DNA from: an uncultured Alistipes sp. | Lineage (GTDB): Bacteria > Bacteroidota > Bacteroidia > Bacteroidales > Rikenellaceae | DNA length: 64,000 nucleotides | Assembly: GCA_910583985.1 (NCBI GenBank) | Contig: CAJTYA010000003.1 | Coordinates: 62,001-126,000, forward strand | Direction: 5' to 3' | In this document: piece by piece, positions 46,041 through 55,165 of the stretch | Numbering within the stretch: the first letter of the stretch is position 1 | Layout of the letters: every line of letters starts with the position of its first letter | Position numbers and translations under genes: made by a program | Notes under the pieces: model-generated | The model's input: only the letters and a program-made list of their open reading frames with translations | Told to the model about the DNA's origin: nothing | Databases searched by the model: none

Positions 46041-47342
46041 TTATTCCCGCTGCCGGAGATAGCGTTTGAACGATTCGAAATCGGAAGGCAGTTCGACCGA
46101 ACGTTTCTCGCCTTCCATGAACGCGGCCAGCCGCTGCGGAATGTCGATCTTGCGGCCGGCAGCCGCTTCCACCGTGGCGAGGAATTTGGCCGGATGGGCC
46201 GTTTCGAGGAATATGCCGACCTCGTTTTCCCGCAGGCTCTCCCTGAGGGCCAGATAGCCGCAGGCTCCGTGCGGGTCGAGCAGGTAGCCCGTCGATTCGA
46301 GCGTTTCCCCGATGGCCTCGCGGATGCGGTCGTCGTCGTAGGCATACCCTTCGATGTTGCTGCGGATCGCCTCGACCGATCCGCCGTAGAGGTCGAGAAT
46401 GCGGGCGAAGTTGCTCGGATCGCCCACGTCCATCGCATTGGCGATCGTGGCCACGGAGGGCCGGGGCGAGTAAATGCCGGTGCGGAGGTATTGCAGGAAA
46501 ATGTCGTTGCGGTTGTTGGCGGCTACGAACCGTTTCACGGGCAGGCCCATCCGTCGCGCGAAAAGCCCTGCGGTGATGTTGCCGAAATTTCCACTCGGCA
46601 CGCTGAACACCGCCTCGCGGGTCTCGCCCGTCCGGCGCAGCGCCGCGTAGGCGATGAAATAGTAGAAGGCTTGGGGCAGAAAACGCGCCACGTTGATCGA
46701 GTTGGCCGAGGTGAGCCGGAACCGCCGGTTGAGCTCTTCGTCCAAAAAGGCGCTTTTGACGAGCCGCTGGCAGTCGTCGAACGTACCGTCGATCTCCAAT
46801 GCCGTGATGTTGCGTCCCAGCGTCGTAAACTGTTTTTCCTGAATTTCGCTGACCTTGCCTTTGGGGTAGAGGACGATCACGTCGATTCCCTCCACGCCGA
46901 GGAATCCGTTGGCCACCGCGCTGCCCGTGTCGCCCGATGTGGCGACGAGCACGGTGACGGGACCCGCTCCCGATCCGATGAAGTGCGAAAGCATCCGGGC
47001 CATGAAGCGGGCCCCCACGTCCTTGAAGGCTAACGTCGGGCCGTGGAACAGTTCAAGCGAGCGGATCGACTCGTCGACCTGTACGACGGGCGTGTCGAAA
47101 CTCAGCGTGTCGCAGACGATGCGGTGCAGCTCTTCGCGGGGAATGTCCTCGCCGAAAAAGGCGTCGGCCACCCGGCAGGCGATTTCATGGTCGGAGAGCG
47201 ATGCGATCCCGTCGAAAAACGCGTCGCTCAGACGTTCGATGCGTTCGGGCATGTACAGCCCCTTGTCGGGGGCCAGTCCGCGCACGACGGCCTCCGACAG
47301 AGAGACCTCCGGTGCGCAGCGTCGGGTACTGTAATATTTCAT
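46041..47342 (-). CDS. thrC: Threonine synthase
   Basis: ThrC turns O-phosphohomoserine into threonine with PLP, the last step of threonine synthesis. The 433 residues begin MKYYSTRRCAPEVSLSEAVV. The PLP lysine is Lys107 in HGPTLAFKDVGA. ATSGDTGSAVANGF is the phosphate-binding loop and VPSGNFGNITAG a further block. The start at 47342 gives the canonical N-terminus. It lies about 300 bases after the putative homoserine kinase on the same strand, and thrA is further upstream. Confidence 0.96.
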   Translation of the reverse strand: MKYYSTRRCAPEVSLSEAVVRGLAPDKGLYMPERIERLSDAFFDGIASLSDHEIACRVADAFFGEDIPREELHRIVCDTLSFDTPVVQVDESIRSLELFHGPTLAFKDVGARFMARMLSHFIGSGAGPVTVLVATSGDTGSAVANGFLGVEGIDVIVLYPKGKVSEIQEKQFTTLGRNITALEIDGTFDDCQRLVKSAFLDEELNRRFRLTSANSINVARFLPQAFYYFIAYAALRRTGETREAVFSVPSGNFGNITAGLFARRMGLPVKRFVAANNRNDIFLQYLRTGIYSPRPSVATIANAMDVGDPSNFARILDLYGGSVEAIRSNIEGYAYDDDRIREAIGETLESTGYLLDPHGACGYLALRESLRENEVGIFLETAHPAKFLATVEAAAGRKIDIPQRLAAFMEGEKRSVELPSDFESFKRYLRQRE

Positions 47343-47647
47343 AGTCGGTTCGTATTGACGTGGTTTGCAGCTCCGCCCTTTCGGGCGGGGCGGGCATCCG
47401 TTCGGGGCCCGCGGCGTTTTTGTCGTTTCTTCTTTTTCGGTCCAGTTCCGTCTCTTCGGACGATTCCGGTCCTCTGCGTTCGTGTTCGTCGTTCCGGAAT
47501 CGTTTCCGAAGAGGGTTTTTCCTCGGCCCCGCTCTTTCGGGCGATGGCGGGCGAGATGTCCGGGCCGCAGCGTTTTTTTGTCGTCTCTTTTCCTCCAGCC
47601 TTTCCTTTGGCGGACATCCCCTGTTTCGTGTTTCCTGCTTGGGGACT
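47343..47647. other. Spacer between thrC and the putative homoserine kinase gene
   Basis: 305 bases, GC-rich. I see no terminator with a T-run and no promoter box. Confidence 0.4.
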
Positions 47648-48856
47648 CTATCCCCGGATAAAGAGTTCCATGAATCGGTCGCCGGAAAGGTGGCCGAGGC
47701 TTCCTTTCCGGGCCGAGTCTTCGTCGAACCGGAGCACCTCGTCGCCGGAGAGGTCCGTGCGGTAGATCGTGAACGGGACCGGCGCGGCCGTGTGGGTCCG
47801 GATCGCGCACGGCGTCGGGTGGTCCGGAAGAATGGCTAACGACACGGGGGCGTCCCATGTCGAAATTTCGTCGAGGATGGGGCCTACGACCCTCGAATCG
47901 AGGTATTCGATCGTGCGGACCTTCAGCGGCGCGTCGCCTTCGTGTCCGGCTTCGTCGCTGGCTTCGATGTGCAGGAACACGAAATCGTGCGTTCTGAGGG
48001 CGTCGAGGGCCGCACGGGTCTTTCCCTCGTAATTGGTCGTGTAGAGTCCCGTCGCGCCCTCCACCTCGATGGATTCGAGACCCGCGTACACGCCGATGCC
48101 CTTGATCAGGTCGACGGCCGAAATCACCGCCCCGCTGCGGATGCCGTAGCGCTGCGACAGTGTCTGCATGGCGGGCCGGTAGCCCGGCGACCAAGGCCAG
48201 ATGCTGTTGGCGGGTTCCTTGCCCGCGGCCCGGCGGGCAAGGTTGATCGGATGGTCGGCCAGCAGGGCCTGCGAGCGTTCGATCAGCTTGTTGACGGTGT
48301 CGGCCGTTTCTGCCGCATCGTCCGCGAGCGGCCGGGCCAGTACATCCCGGTAAGGGGTGCCCGGTACGTCGTGCGGCGGTGTCGTCGCGATGCGTTTGTC
48401 GCCGTCCCGTATCTTGAGCAGGTGGCGGTACGAGACGCCCGGATAGAAATTCGCCGTCTCGCCGCCTAATTCCTTTTGCAGGAAGGCGATCAGTTCGGCG
48501 GCTTCTTCGTTGGAGATATGGCCGGCCGAGTGGTTCTTGATCCGGCCATCTTCGACGGTGATGAGGTTGCACCGCATGGCCATCTCTCCGTCTTCGATCG
48601 GAATGCCCATGCTCGCCGCTTCGAGCGATCCGCGGCCCTCGAACACTTCGTGCAGGTCGTAGCCCAATACTGACAGGTTGGCGATTTCGCTGCCCGGCGC
48701 GAATCCGTCGGGGACGGTGTCGAGCGTGCCGTTCCGGCCCAATGCCGCTACGCGGTCGATATGGGGTTTGCGTGCCGCTTGCAGCGGGGTTTTCCCGCCC
48801 AGCATGTCGATCGGCTCGTCGGCCATTCCGTCGCCCAGAACGATGATGTATTTCAT
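47648..48856 (-). CDS. Cofactor-independent phosphoglycerate mutase-like protein, probable homoserine kinase
   Basis: A 402-residue protein of the archaeal-type (ApgM) branch of the alkaline phosphatase superfamily. The N-terminal metal motif is VLGDGMADEP (Asp9) and the serine candidate is Ser62 in GSEIANLSVLGYD. The region around LHIEASDEAGHEGD and ILPDHPTPC carries the other metal ligands. A subgroup of this family is regarded as a homoserine kinase in organisms that lack the usual ThrB (recalled, not checked). The setting between thrA and thrC fits that role closely, and no other homoserine kinase is in the window. A glycolytic mutase activity is the alternative. Confidence 0.85.
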   Translation of the reverse strand: MKYIIVLGDGMADEPIDMLGGKTPLQAARKPHIDRVAALGRNGTLDTVPDGFAPGSEIANLSVLGYDLHEVFEGRGSLEAASMGIPIEDGEMAMRCNLITVEDGRIKNHSAGHISNEEAAELIAFLQKELGGETANFYPGVSYRHLLKIRDGDKRIATTPPHDVPGTPYRDVLARPLADDAAETADTVNKLIERSQALLADHPINLARRAAGKEPANSIWPWSPGYRPAMQTLSQRYGIRSGAVISAVDLIKGIGVYAGLESIEVEGATGLYTTNYEGKTRAALDALRTHDFVFLHIEASDEAGHEGDAPLKVRTIEYLDSRVVGPILDEISTWDAPVSLAILPDHPTPCAIRTHTAAPVPFTIYRTDLSGDEVLRFDEDSARKGSLGHLSGDRFMELFIRG

Positions 48857-49014
48857 AGTGCGATGACTTTTTTCTTCTCCCTAACAATTTCGGAGCCGTT
48901 TCGCGGACGCTTCCGCTGGGTATGTGCTCGCCCGCTGCTGCTTTGTGCCGCTCTCTCGTCGGATCGGGCCGCTCTCCGGCCGGTTACGGGGCACAGGCCT
49001 CGTGCTGTGCGGGA

Positions 49015-50262
49015 TTATCGGACGATGAATTCCGTCGAGGCGGCCATGTTCCGTATGTCTTCGACCCGCATGAATCCCGCCGCGAATCCTTCGGCCGGAA
49101 CCGGAGCCGTGAGGAAGCCCCGCACGGGATCGACCGTTGCCGGCACCGCTTCCCACTGCCGTTCCGGGTTGGACGAGAGTGTGTCGTTCGAATAGTAGAA
49201 CGATGCGCTCCGCAACGCGATGCCCGGCGTGTAGGCGACCCGCACCGAATCTTCGCCTACCTCCGTCTTTCCGAGCCGCGGCAGCGGATAGCCGCCGTGG
49301 AGCACGCTTTCGAAAAAGCAGCGGATTTCGTCCGGTTCCCATCCTTCGTAATATCCGTGCGCCATGTCGGGCCGGATGCAGACCGTCCGGAGCGAGTCGG
49401 CGACCAGACGGCAGCTTTTCGCATAAGCGAACAGATGGTAGGCCGTATCCTTGTTTCCGTTTACGAACAGCACCGGAATCGACATCCGGGGCAGATAGAC
49501 CGACGCGTCGAGGTGTTCCATCCAGTTGCTCCGCCCGGCGGGACTCAGCGAGTCCATGCCGTAGGCGAAAAATTCCAGTTCGTCGTAGAAGCCGCAGCCG
49601 TAGACCGGAGCCGCGGCACGGAACCGGTCGTCGAGCGATGCGACGATGCAGGTGAGGTACCCGCCCCAACTGATTCCCGTCACGACGGTTCTCCGCGGAT
49701 CGACTTCCGGCAGCGAAAGCAGCAACGAGTGGGCCAGTATGGCCGTCGAAACGGCATGATAGGTCCACATGGAGGTCATATCGCCCGATTCGGCATCCAG
49801 AAACACGCGCTGCGTGTCCGACAGGTCGGGTCCTCCGTCCGGCAGGTCCGCTCCGAGCGGTCCGTTGCCGGAGAGGTCCACGGCGATGGCGGCATAGCCG
49901 TCGGCCGCCCATTTTTCGACCCATTCCCGGAAGGCCCGGCCCGCGCCGCCGTGCAGCAGGACGATGCCCGGATAGCTCGCTCCGTCCGAGGAGCGGCCCG
50001 CGAGCATGGCCGGATTCGAATAGTAGGCGAACGCTCTGGCGGGGCGTCCGTCGCAGTCTGCCGTTCGGAAATAGAGGCCGCGCACGCCGTTCTCGCAGAC
50101 CGTCCATTCGGTTTCGGGCGTCCGGCTCAGCGCTTCGAGGTCCCACAGACACGCTTCGCCCGCAGCCCGTGCATGGGCGATGACGGGCACCACGTTCGGC
50201 GTATCTATCCTGCAGCCGGACAGCAGCAGGGCGATGGGGAGGAAAAGGGCGGGGATTCTCAT
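49015..50262 (-). CDS. Exported lipoprotein alpha/beta hydrolase (esterase/acetylxylan-esterase-like)
   Basis: A 415-residue protein with a lipoprotein signal (LLLSGC, Cys17). The alpha/beta hydrolase domain has the oxyanion stretch LLHGGAGRA, the nucleophile elbow GISWGGYL, an acid candidate in VNGNKDTAYH and the His in DMAHGYYEGW. A beta-rich C-terminal extension (about 310-415) follows. It is most like the acetyl-xylan esterase / dienelactone-hydrolase groups, but the substrate is unknown. It sits 29 bases after thrA and about 160 bases before the putative homoserine kinase, an odd place for an envelope hydrolase. It may be a later insertion (inference). Confidence 0.82.
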   Translation of the reverse strand: MRIPALFLPIALLLSGCRIDTPNVVPVIAHARAAGEACLWDLEALSRTPETEWTVCENGVRGLYFRTADCDGRPARAFAYYSNPAMLAGRSSDGASYPGIVLLHGGAGRAFREWVEKWAADGYAAIAVDLSGNGPLGADLPDGGPDLSDTQRVFLDAESGDMTSMWTYHAVSTAILAHSLLLSLPEVDPRRTVVTGISWGGYLTCIVASLDDRFRAAAPVYGCGFYDELEFFAYGMDSLSPAGRSNWMEHLDASVYLPRMSIPVLFVNGNKDTAYHLFAYAKSCRLVADSLRTVCIRPDMAHGYYEGWEPDEIRCFFESVLHGGYPLPRLGKTEVGEDSVRVAYTPGIALRSASFYYSNDTLSSNPERQWEAVPATVDPVRGFLTAPVPAEGFAAGFMRVEDIRNMAASTEFIVR

Positions 50263-50291
50263 GGTTCGGACATTTCGGTCGGCGGACTCGG

Positions 50292-52727
50292 TTAACGGAT
50301 GTTGGCGATGCTGATGATGTCGGCGAACACGCCGGCCGCCGTCACGCTCGCTCCGGCGCCGTAGCCTTTGATCTGCATCGGGTATTCTTTGTAACGTTCA
50401 GTCGTGAGCAGGATCACGTTGTTGCTGCCGGCCAGATGGTAGAACGGGCTTTCGCTGTCGACTTCCCGCAGCGCGACTTCGGTCTTGCCGTTTTCCATCT
50501 GCGCCACGAACCGCCAGCGTTTGCCTTCGGCTTCGAGCTTGCGGCGGCGTTCTTCGAACGATGCGTCCACTTCGGGAATCCGCTTCCAGAAATCCTCGAC
50601 CGAGCCTTCGAAATATTTTTCGGGGATGAACAGCTCCTTTTTCACATCTTTCTGTTCGACCCGGTAACCGGCCTCCCTCGACAGGATGACCAGTTTGCGG
50701 ATCACGTCCGTTCCGCTCAGGTCGATCCGCGGGTCGGGTTCGGCATAGCCGGCTTCCTGTGCCATGCGGATGGCGCGGCTCATCGGGACCGTCCGGCTCA
50801 TTTCGTTGAAGATGAAGTTCAGCGTGCCCGACACGACGGCTTCGATGCGGATGATTCTGTCGCCGCTGTTGATCAGGTCGCTGATCGTGTTGATGATCGG
50901 CAGACCTGCTCCCACGTTGGTTTCGAACAGGTACTTCACGCCGCGCTTGCGGGCGATCGACTTGAGTTCCATGTAGCGGTCGTATTCCGACGAGGTAGCG
51001 ATCTTGTTGGCCGCCACGACCGATACGTTGTGTTCGAGCAGCTGCTTGTAGATGCCCGCCACCTCGGCGCTGGCCGTACAGTCGACGAATACCGAGTTGA
51101 AGATGTTCATCGACAGGATCGCGTCGCGGAACTTTTCGGGCGTGGATTCCTCTCCGCTGCGCTCCAGATCGTCGCGGTAGGTCGTCAGGTCGATTCCGTC
51201 GCGGTCGACGATGAATTTCCGCGAATTCGTCGCTCCGACCACCCGGATCTGCAACGAATTGTTTTTCATCAACGTCTCCTGTTGCAGACGGATCTGTTCG
51301 AGCAGGTTGCGGCCCACGAGCCCGACGCCCGCGATGAAGATGTTGAGCACCTGATAATCGGACAGGAAGAACGAGTCGTGGATGACGTTGAGCGACTTGC
51401 GCAGGCTCTCCTTGGCCACGACGAACGAAATGTTGGTCTCCGAGGCGCCCTGTGCACAGGCGATCACGTTGATCCCGTTGCGGCCCAGCGTGCCGAACAG
51501 CTTGCCGGCGATCCCGGGCGTGTGCTTCATGTTTTCGCCCACGATGGCGATCGTCGCCAGATCGGGTTCCTTCTTGACGCGGTTGATTTCGCCCATGGCG
51601 ATTTCCTGTGCGAATTCGGCCGAAAGCACCTCCACGGCCAGATCGGCGTCGGCGTTGCGCACGCCGATGGACGTCGTGTTTTCCGAGGCCGCTTGCGAGA
51701 CGAAGAACACGCTGATGCCCGATTTGGCCAGCGTCTTGAATATCCGGTAGTTCACGCCGATGACGCCGACCATGCCCAACCCCTGTATCGTAATGAGGCA
51801 GGTGTCGTTGATCGACGAAATCCCTTTGATGGCCCTGCCGCTGTCGGGCAACTGTTCGCGCGAGATGAACGTGCCGGGCGAGTCGGGGTTGAACGTATTG
51901 CGGATGACGATGGGGATGTTCTTGTGATAGGCCGGGAAAATCGTGGGCGGATAGATCACCTTGGCGCCGAAGTTACACAGTTCCATCGCCTCGACGTAGC
52001 TGAGCCGTTCGATCACATAGGCGTTGTTGATGACCTTCGGGTCGGCCGTCATGAATCCATCCACGTCGGTCCATATTTCGAGCATCGATGCGTCGAGCAC
52101 CGAAGCGAGGATGGCGGCCGTGTAGTCCGACCCTCCGCGTCCCAGATTGGTCGTGTCGCCGCTGTGGAGGTCGGAGGCGATGAAGCCGGGCACGACCGTC
52201 CGGCGGGGCATGCCGGCGAATTTTTCGGCGATGCGTTTCTCGGTCGAGACGAAATCGACGATGTGCCGTCCGAAATAGGGGGTCGTCTGGATGAATTCCC
52301 GTGCGTCGCAGAGCACGGCATCGGAGAGCATGCCCGTCACGATCACGGACGACAGCCTCTCGCCGTAGCTGACGATGGCATCCGTCGTTTTGGGCGAGAG
52401 GTCGCCGATGAGGTATACGCCCTTGAAGATATTGGACAGCTCGTCGAGCAGCGAGCCGATCCGCTCCCGGACCCGCCCGCGGTTTTCGGGCAGTACCGTT
52501 TCGTCCGCCAGATCGAAGTGCCGGTCGATCATCGCGTTCAGCAGGGCCGTGTAGGTTTCGTCGCCGGAAGCGGCCTTGCGGGCCGTGGCGAGCAGTTGGT
52601 CGGTGATGCCTCCGAGCGCCGACACGACGACGATCGTCTCTTCGGCGTTCGATTCGACGACCCGTTTGACCTGTGACAATCCCTCTGCGGACCCTACGGA
52701 CGATCCGCCAAATTTCAACACTTTCAT
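50292..52727 (-). CDS. thrA: Bifunctional aspartokinase / homoserine dehydrogenase
   Basis: An 811-residue fusion that catalyses the first and third steps from aspartate towards threonine, methionine and lysine. Residues 1 to about 295 are aspartokinase (MKVLKFGGSSVGSAEG; GFIASDLHSGDTTNLGRGGS; IWTDVDGFMTADPK in outline). Two ACT-type domains at about 310-460 (LITIQGLGMVGVIGVNYRIF; IAIVGENMKHTPGIAGKLF) should bind the feedback inhibitor threonine. Homoserine dehydrogenase fills the rest, starting IFIAGVGLVGRNLLEQ and with the catalytic region LFETNVGAGLPIINTI and EAVVSGTLNFIFNEM. Aspartate-semialdehyde dehydrogenase is not in the window. A promoter and a leader of about 190 bases precede it. 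Confidence 0.96.
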   Translation of the reverse strand: MKVLKFGGSSVGSAEGLSQVKRVVESNAEETIVVVSALGGITDQLLATARKAASGDETYTALLNAMIDRHFDLADETVLPENRGRVRERIGSLLDELSNIFKGVYLIGDLSPKTTDAIVSYGERLSSVIVTGMLSDAVLCDAREFIQTTPYFGRHIVDFVSTEKRIAEKFAGMPRRTVVPGFIASDLHSGDTTNLGRGGSDYTAAILASVLDASMLEIWTDVDGFMTADPKVINNAYVIERLSYVEAMELCNFGAKVIYPPTIFPAYHKNIPIVIRNTFNPDSPGTFISREQLPDSGRAIKGISSINDTCLITIQGLGMVGVIGVNYRIFKTLAKSGISVFFVSQAASENTTSIGVRNADADLAVEVLSAEFAQEIAMGEINRVKKEPDLATIAIVGENMKHTPGIAGKLFGTLGRNGINVIACAQGASETNISFVVAKESLRKSLNVIHDSFFLSDYQVLNIFIAGVGLVGRNLLEQIRLQQETLMKNNSLQIRVVGATNSRKFIVDRDGIDLTTYRDDLERSGEESTPEKFRDAILSMNIFNSVFVDCTASAEVAGIYKQLLEHNVSVVAANKIATSSEYDRYMELKSIARKRGVKYLFETNVGAGLPIINTISDLINSGDRIIRIEAVVSGTLNFIFNEMSRTVPMSRAIRMAQEAGYAEPDPRIDLSGTDVIRKLVILSREAGYRVEQKDVKKELFIPEKYFEGSVEDFWKRIPEVDASFEERRRKLEAEGKRWRFVAQMENGKTEVALREVDSESPFYHLAGSNNVILLTTERYKEYPMQIKGYGAGASVTAAGVFADIISIANIR

Positions 52728-52817
52728 CTGCTATACGTTATCTGCGGTTTGCGGCGGCCTCGCGACGTTCTCCCCGGACGGGGCGAACGTCCGCTGGCCG
52801 CTCGAATAGTCTTCCGT

Positions 52818-52916
52818 CTACGAAACATCGTTTTCCGGGGCGTGTTTCCGCCGCCGTGCCTCCGGCTTTCCGGGACGGAGGTCCCTGTGGGCGGAGGCAT
52901 GATCTTTTGTAAACAT
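52818..52916 (-). other. Short reading frame in the thrA leader
   Basis: A 32-codon frame starts with ATG at 52916, about 10 bases after the -7 box. Its translation is rich in Arg, Pro and Ala and has only one Thr, so it is not a classic threonine/isoleucine leader peptide. It may be chance. Confidence 0.2.
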
Positions 52917-52926
52917 TTTCAATGTG

Positions 52927-52958
52927 CAAGGATATTAAAAAAAACACAGAAATCCAAA
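52927..52958 (-). promoter_or_regulatory. Promoter of thrA
   Basis: On the minus strand TTTG (52955-52958), 20 bases, then TATCCTTG (52927-52934), matching TAnnTTTG in seven of eight positions. The leader to the thrA ATG is about 190 bases. Confidence 0.5.
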
Positions 52959-53296
52959 TTTTAACATCGCGTTGAATTTCTTTTCTTCGGATTTCCCGGT
53001 TTATGCGATGAAAATCGACGCCGGAGGGGCTTCCTCCTTCGCTTTCGTCCGGCGGCAGCAGGAGGCTTGCTTCGGACGGATCGGGCTGTGTTCGTTGTGG
53101 GCCGCCTCGCGACGGCGGAACGTGCTTCGTTCCGTTTTTCTTTCGCCGGATACGCCTGTCGGTTTGCCGCTTCGCTTCGGGTTCCGCTGTTTTTTCCGAC
53201 GGACAGCATCGGATGCGTTCGTCCCGAAGAATCCGCTTCGTTGCCGCGAATCGGACCGAAGCGTATATTCGCTCTTCTTTTCAGCAGAATATTTTT

Positions 53297-53304
53297 TATC
53301 TTTG
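53297..53304 (+). promoter_or_regulatory. -7 box (TATCTTTG) for the DUF5606 gene
   Basis: A full match to TAnnTTTG, 27 bases before the start codon. Confidence 0.55.
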
Positions 53305-53331
53305 CCGCCGAATCAACCAAAACAAAACGAA

Positions 53332-53760
53332 ATGGAATTGAAAGACATATTGGCCATATCGGGACAGAGCGGACTCTACAAGTTCGTCGCGCAGAGCCGC
53401 AACGGCATCATCGTCGAATCGCTCGCTACCGGTGCCCGCAGTTGCGCTTCCGCCGCGTCGAAGGTCAGCTCGATGGGCGAGATCGCCATTTTCACCGATA
53501 CCGACGACATTCCGCTGGCACGGGTGTTCGAAACCATCTACGAACAGACGGGCGGCCAACCGACCATCAGCCATAAGTCCACGCCGGCGGAGATCGAAAA
53601 ACGCTTCGCCGAAGCGCTGCCCGACTACGACCGCGAGCGCGTGCACCTGTCCGATATGAAGAAGGTGATCGCGTGGTACAACATCCTCGTCGAAGCCGGC
53701 ATGACCGAATTCAAAACCGGGCACGAGGACGAGGAGGCCGCCGAAAACGAAGCGCAGTAA
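53332..53760 (+). CDS. DUF5606 domain protein
   Basis: A 142-residue cytoplasmic protein of the Bacteroidota-specific DUF5606 family. The conserved N-terminal part is MELKDILAISGQSGLYKFVA followed by QSRNGIIVESLATG; MGEIAIFTDTDDIPL and VHLSDMKKVIAWYNIL are further blocks. The last 20 residues are acidic. Function unknown. ATG 53332 is chosen since a -7 box lies just upstream and the frame before it is spacer. Confidence 0.85.
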   Translation: MELKDILAISGQSGLYKFVAQSRNGIIVESLATGARSCASAASKVSSMGEIAIFTDTDDIPLARVFETIYEQTGGQPTISHKSTPAEIEKRFAEALPDYDRERVHLSDMKKVIAWYNILVEAGMTEFKTGHEDEEAAENEAQ

Positions 53761-54176
53761 CGGCAGGCCGTCCCCGTTTCTGTTTCGGAGCGCGTCCGAG
53801 CGCCGGAACGGGGCAGGACGACGGCTTCCTGCGAACGGGGAATACGGCATACCGGGGCATACCGATGGACGAGTCGTCCTGCATCCGATGCGGGACGGCT
53901 TCGTTTTTGCTTTTTGCCGAACTGCCTGCCGTTCGATGGTTTCGAAGGCTATGTAAGAGACCGGGGCCGATGCCGTTTCCGTGCGCGGTCCGTTCGCCGG
54001 CGGAGTGGAGGACCGGATTCGCTGTCGCGAACCGAACCTCGCTCGACGGTCTTTTGGCCGAAAGCATTGTTCGTCTCGCAGTCCCTGTCCGCTGCGTTCC
54101 GGGCTCCGTTCGAAACGTGCAGCCCTGTTTATCAAATATGTCGTCCGATATGGGACACGAACCGATTGATCGAGCT
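53761..54176. other. Spacer between the DUF5606 and GNAT genes
   Basis: About 415 bases, GC-rich. A weak inverted repeat (53772-53779 with 53806-53813) lacks a T-run. No gene is recognised. Confidence 0.4.
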
Positions 54177-54716
54177 ATGGAAACCGTTCGCATCGCAACG
54201 ACCGACCATCCCCTTTTCGCTCCGCTGTGGGCTATCTATCGCGAGAGCTTTCCCCGTAACGAACGCCGTTCGTTCGACCGTCAACAGGCGACGTTCCGCT
54301 CGGATCGTTACCGGCTGAACGCCTACCTCGAAGACGGCAAGATCGTGGGGCTGGCCGGGTATTGGGATTTTCCGGACTACGTTTATGTCGAACATCTGGC
54401 CGTCGATTCCCTTCTGCGCGGCGGCGGATACGGCCGACGGATGCTCGAAGAACTGCTCCGTTCCGTCGCCAAAACCGTCGTGTTGGAGATCGAACCGGTC
54501 GAGGACGAGGCGACCGCCCGCCGGTTGCGGTTCTACGAGCGGGCGGGATTCCGGGTCAATCCCCATGCTCACCGCCAGTACAAGTACCACGACGACGATC
54601 CGGACGATTTCGCGCTGACGGTGCTTTCCTATCCCGACGAAATTTCTGCCGAACAGTACGCGCGTTTCGACCGCGATCTTCGGGAAACGGTCATGAGCGA
54701 GCGGCCGTTGCCGTAA
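54177..54716 (+). CDS. GNAT family N-acetyltransferase
   Basis: A 179-residue acetyltransferase-fold protein. The acetyl-CoA loop is VDSLLRGGGYGRRML (the family pattern R/Q-x-x-G-x-G/A appears as RGGGYG), preceded by the strand VYVEHLAV, and the C-terminal helix RRLRFYERAGFRVNPHAH is typical. The substrate is unknown. The start METVRIATTDHP at 54177 fits the fold; an in-frame ATG at 54138 would add 13 residues. It stands alone. Confidence 0.87.
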   Translation: METVRIATTDHPLFAPLWAIYRESFPRNERRSFDRQQATFRSDRYRLNAYLEDGKIVGLAGYWDFPDYVYVEHLAVDSLLRGGGYGRRMLEELLRSVAKTVVLEIEPVEDEATARRLRFYERAGFRVNPHAHRQYKYHDDDPDDFALTVLSYPDEISAEQYARFDRDLRETVMSERPLP

Positions 54717-55165
54717 GGGGAGAGGGGGAAGCATCCCGGTATTTCGTGACCGCGGTTTTCCGTTCGTTCCCTTGTCGGGCGCGAAAGGTTGCGACGGCCT
54801 GTCTGCGAATGCGCGATTCCAGCCCGTCCGCTTCGGAATATTCTGTTCTGCATGTTGCCGGCCCGGCGTCGTTCGGGGCTCTGCCGAAGACCGGAAAGAG
54901 AGCGGGTCGGACGAACGATCCGGACCTTCGAAGTGCGCCCTTTCTCCGGTACTTTGATATTTTCGTAGGTCGGATCGAATGCAGTCCGGATGCGGCGCAT
55001 TTCGGAGGCCGAGGATGCGGTCGGCGATACGTTGTCCCCCTCCCGAACGGTTCGGCGCGCATCGGATTGTCATTCGTCCGAAACAAAAAATTACGGGGTA
55101 TCTGCCTTGAAGCAGATACCCCGTTTGAGACGGCAGACCGGTTCCCCGGCGTCCGGCTCCGGCCG
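54717..55165. other. Convergent spacer between the GNAT and rubrerythrin genes
   Basis: About 450 bases. It holds the rubrerythrin terminator (55083-55124). No gene is recognised. Confidence 0.45.
55083..55124 (-). terminator. Terminator of the perR-rubrerythrin unit
   Basis: Perfect 13-base stem (55093-55105 with 55112-55124), six-base loop, then AATTTTTTGTTT on the minus strand. Confidence 0.9.

Larger units (their letters stand above)
52728..53331. other. Divergent spacer between thrA and the DUF5606 gene
   Basis: About 600 bases. It holds the thrA promoter (52927-52958), the thrA leader with pairing arms and a short reading frame (52818-52916, minus), and the DUF5606 -7 box (53297-53304). 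The middle part is GC-rich without a recognisable gene. Confidence 0.5.

Noticed and set aside
52818..52916. A threonine/isoleucine attenuator leader peptide for thrA
   Set aside because: The short frame has only one Thr and no Ile, and no terminator with a T-run follows.
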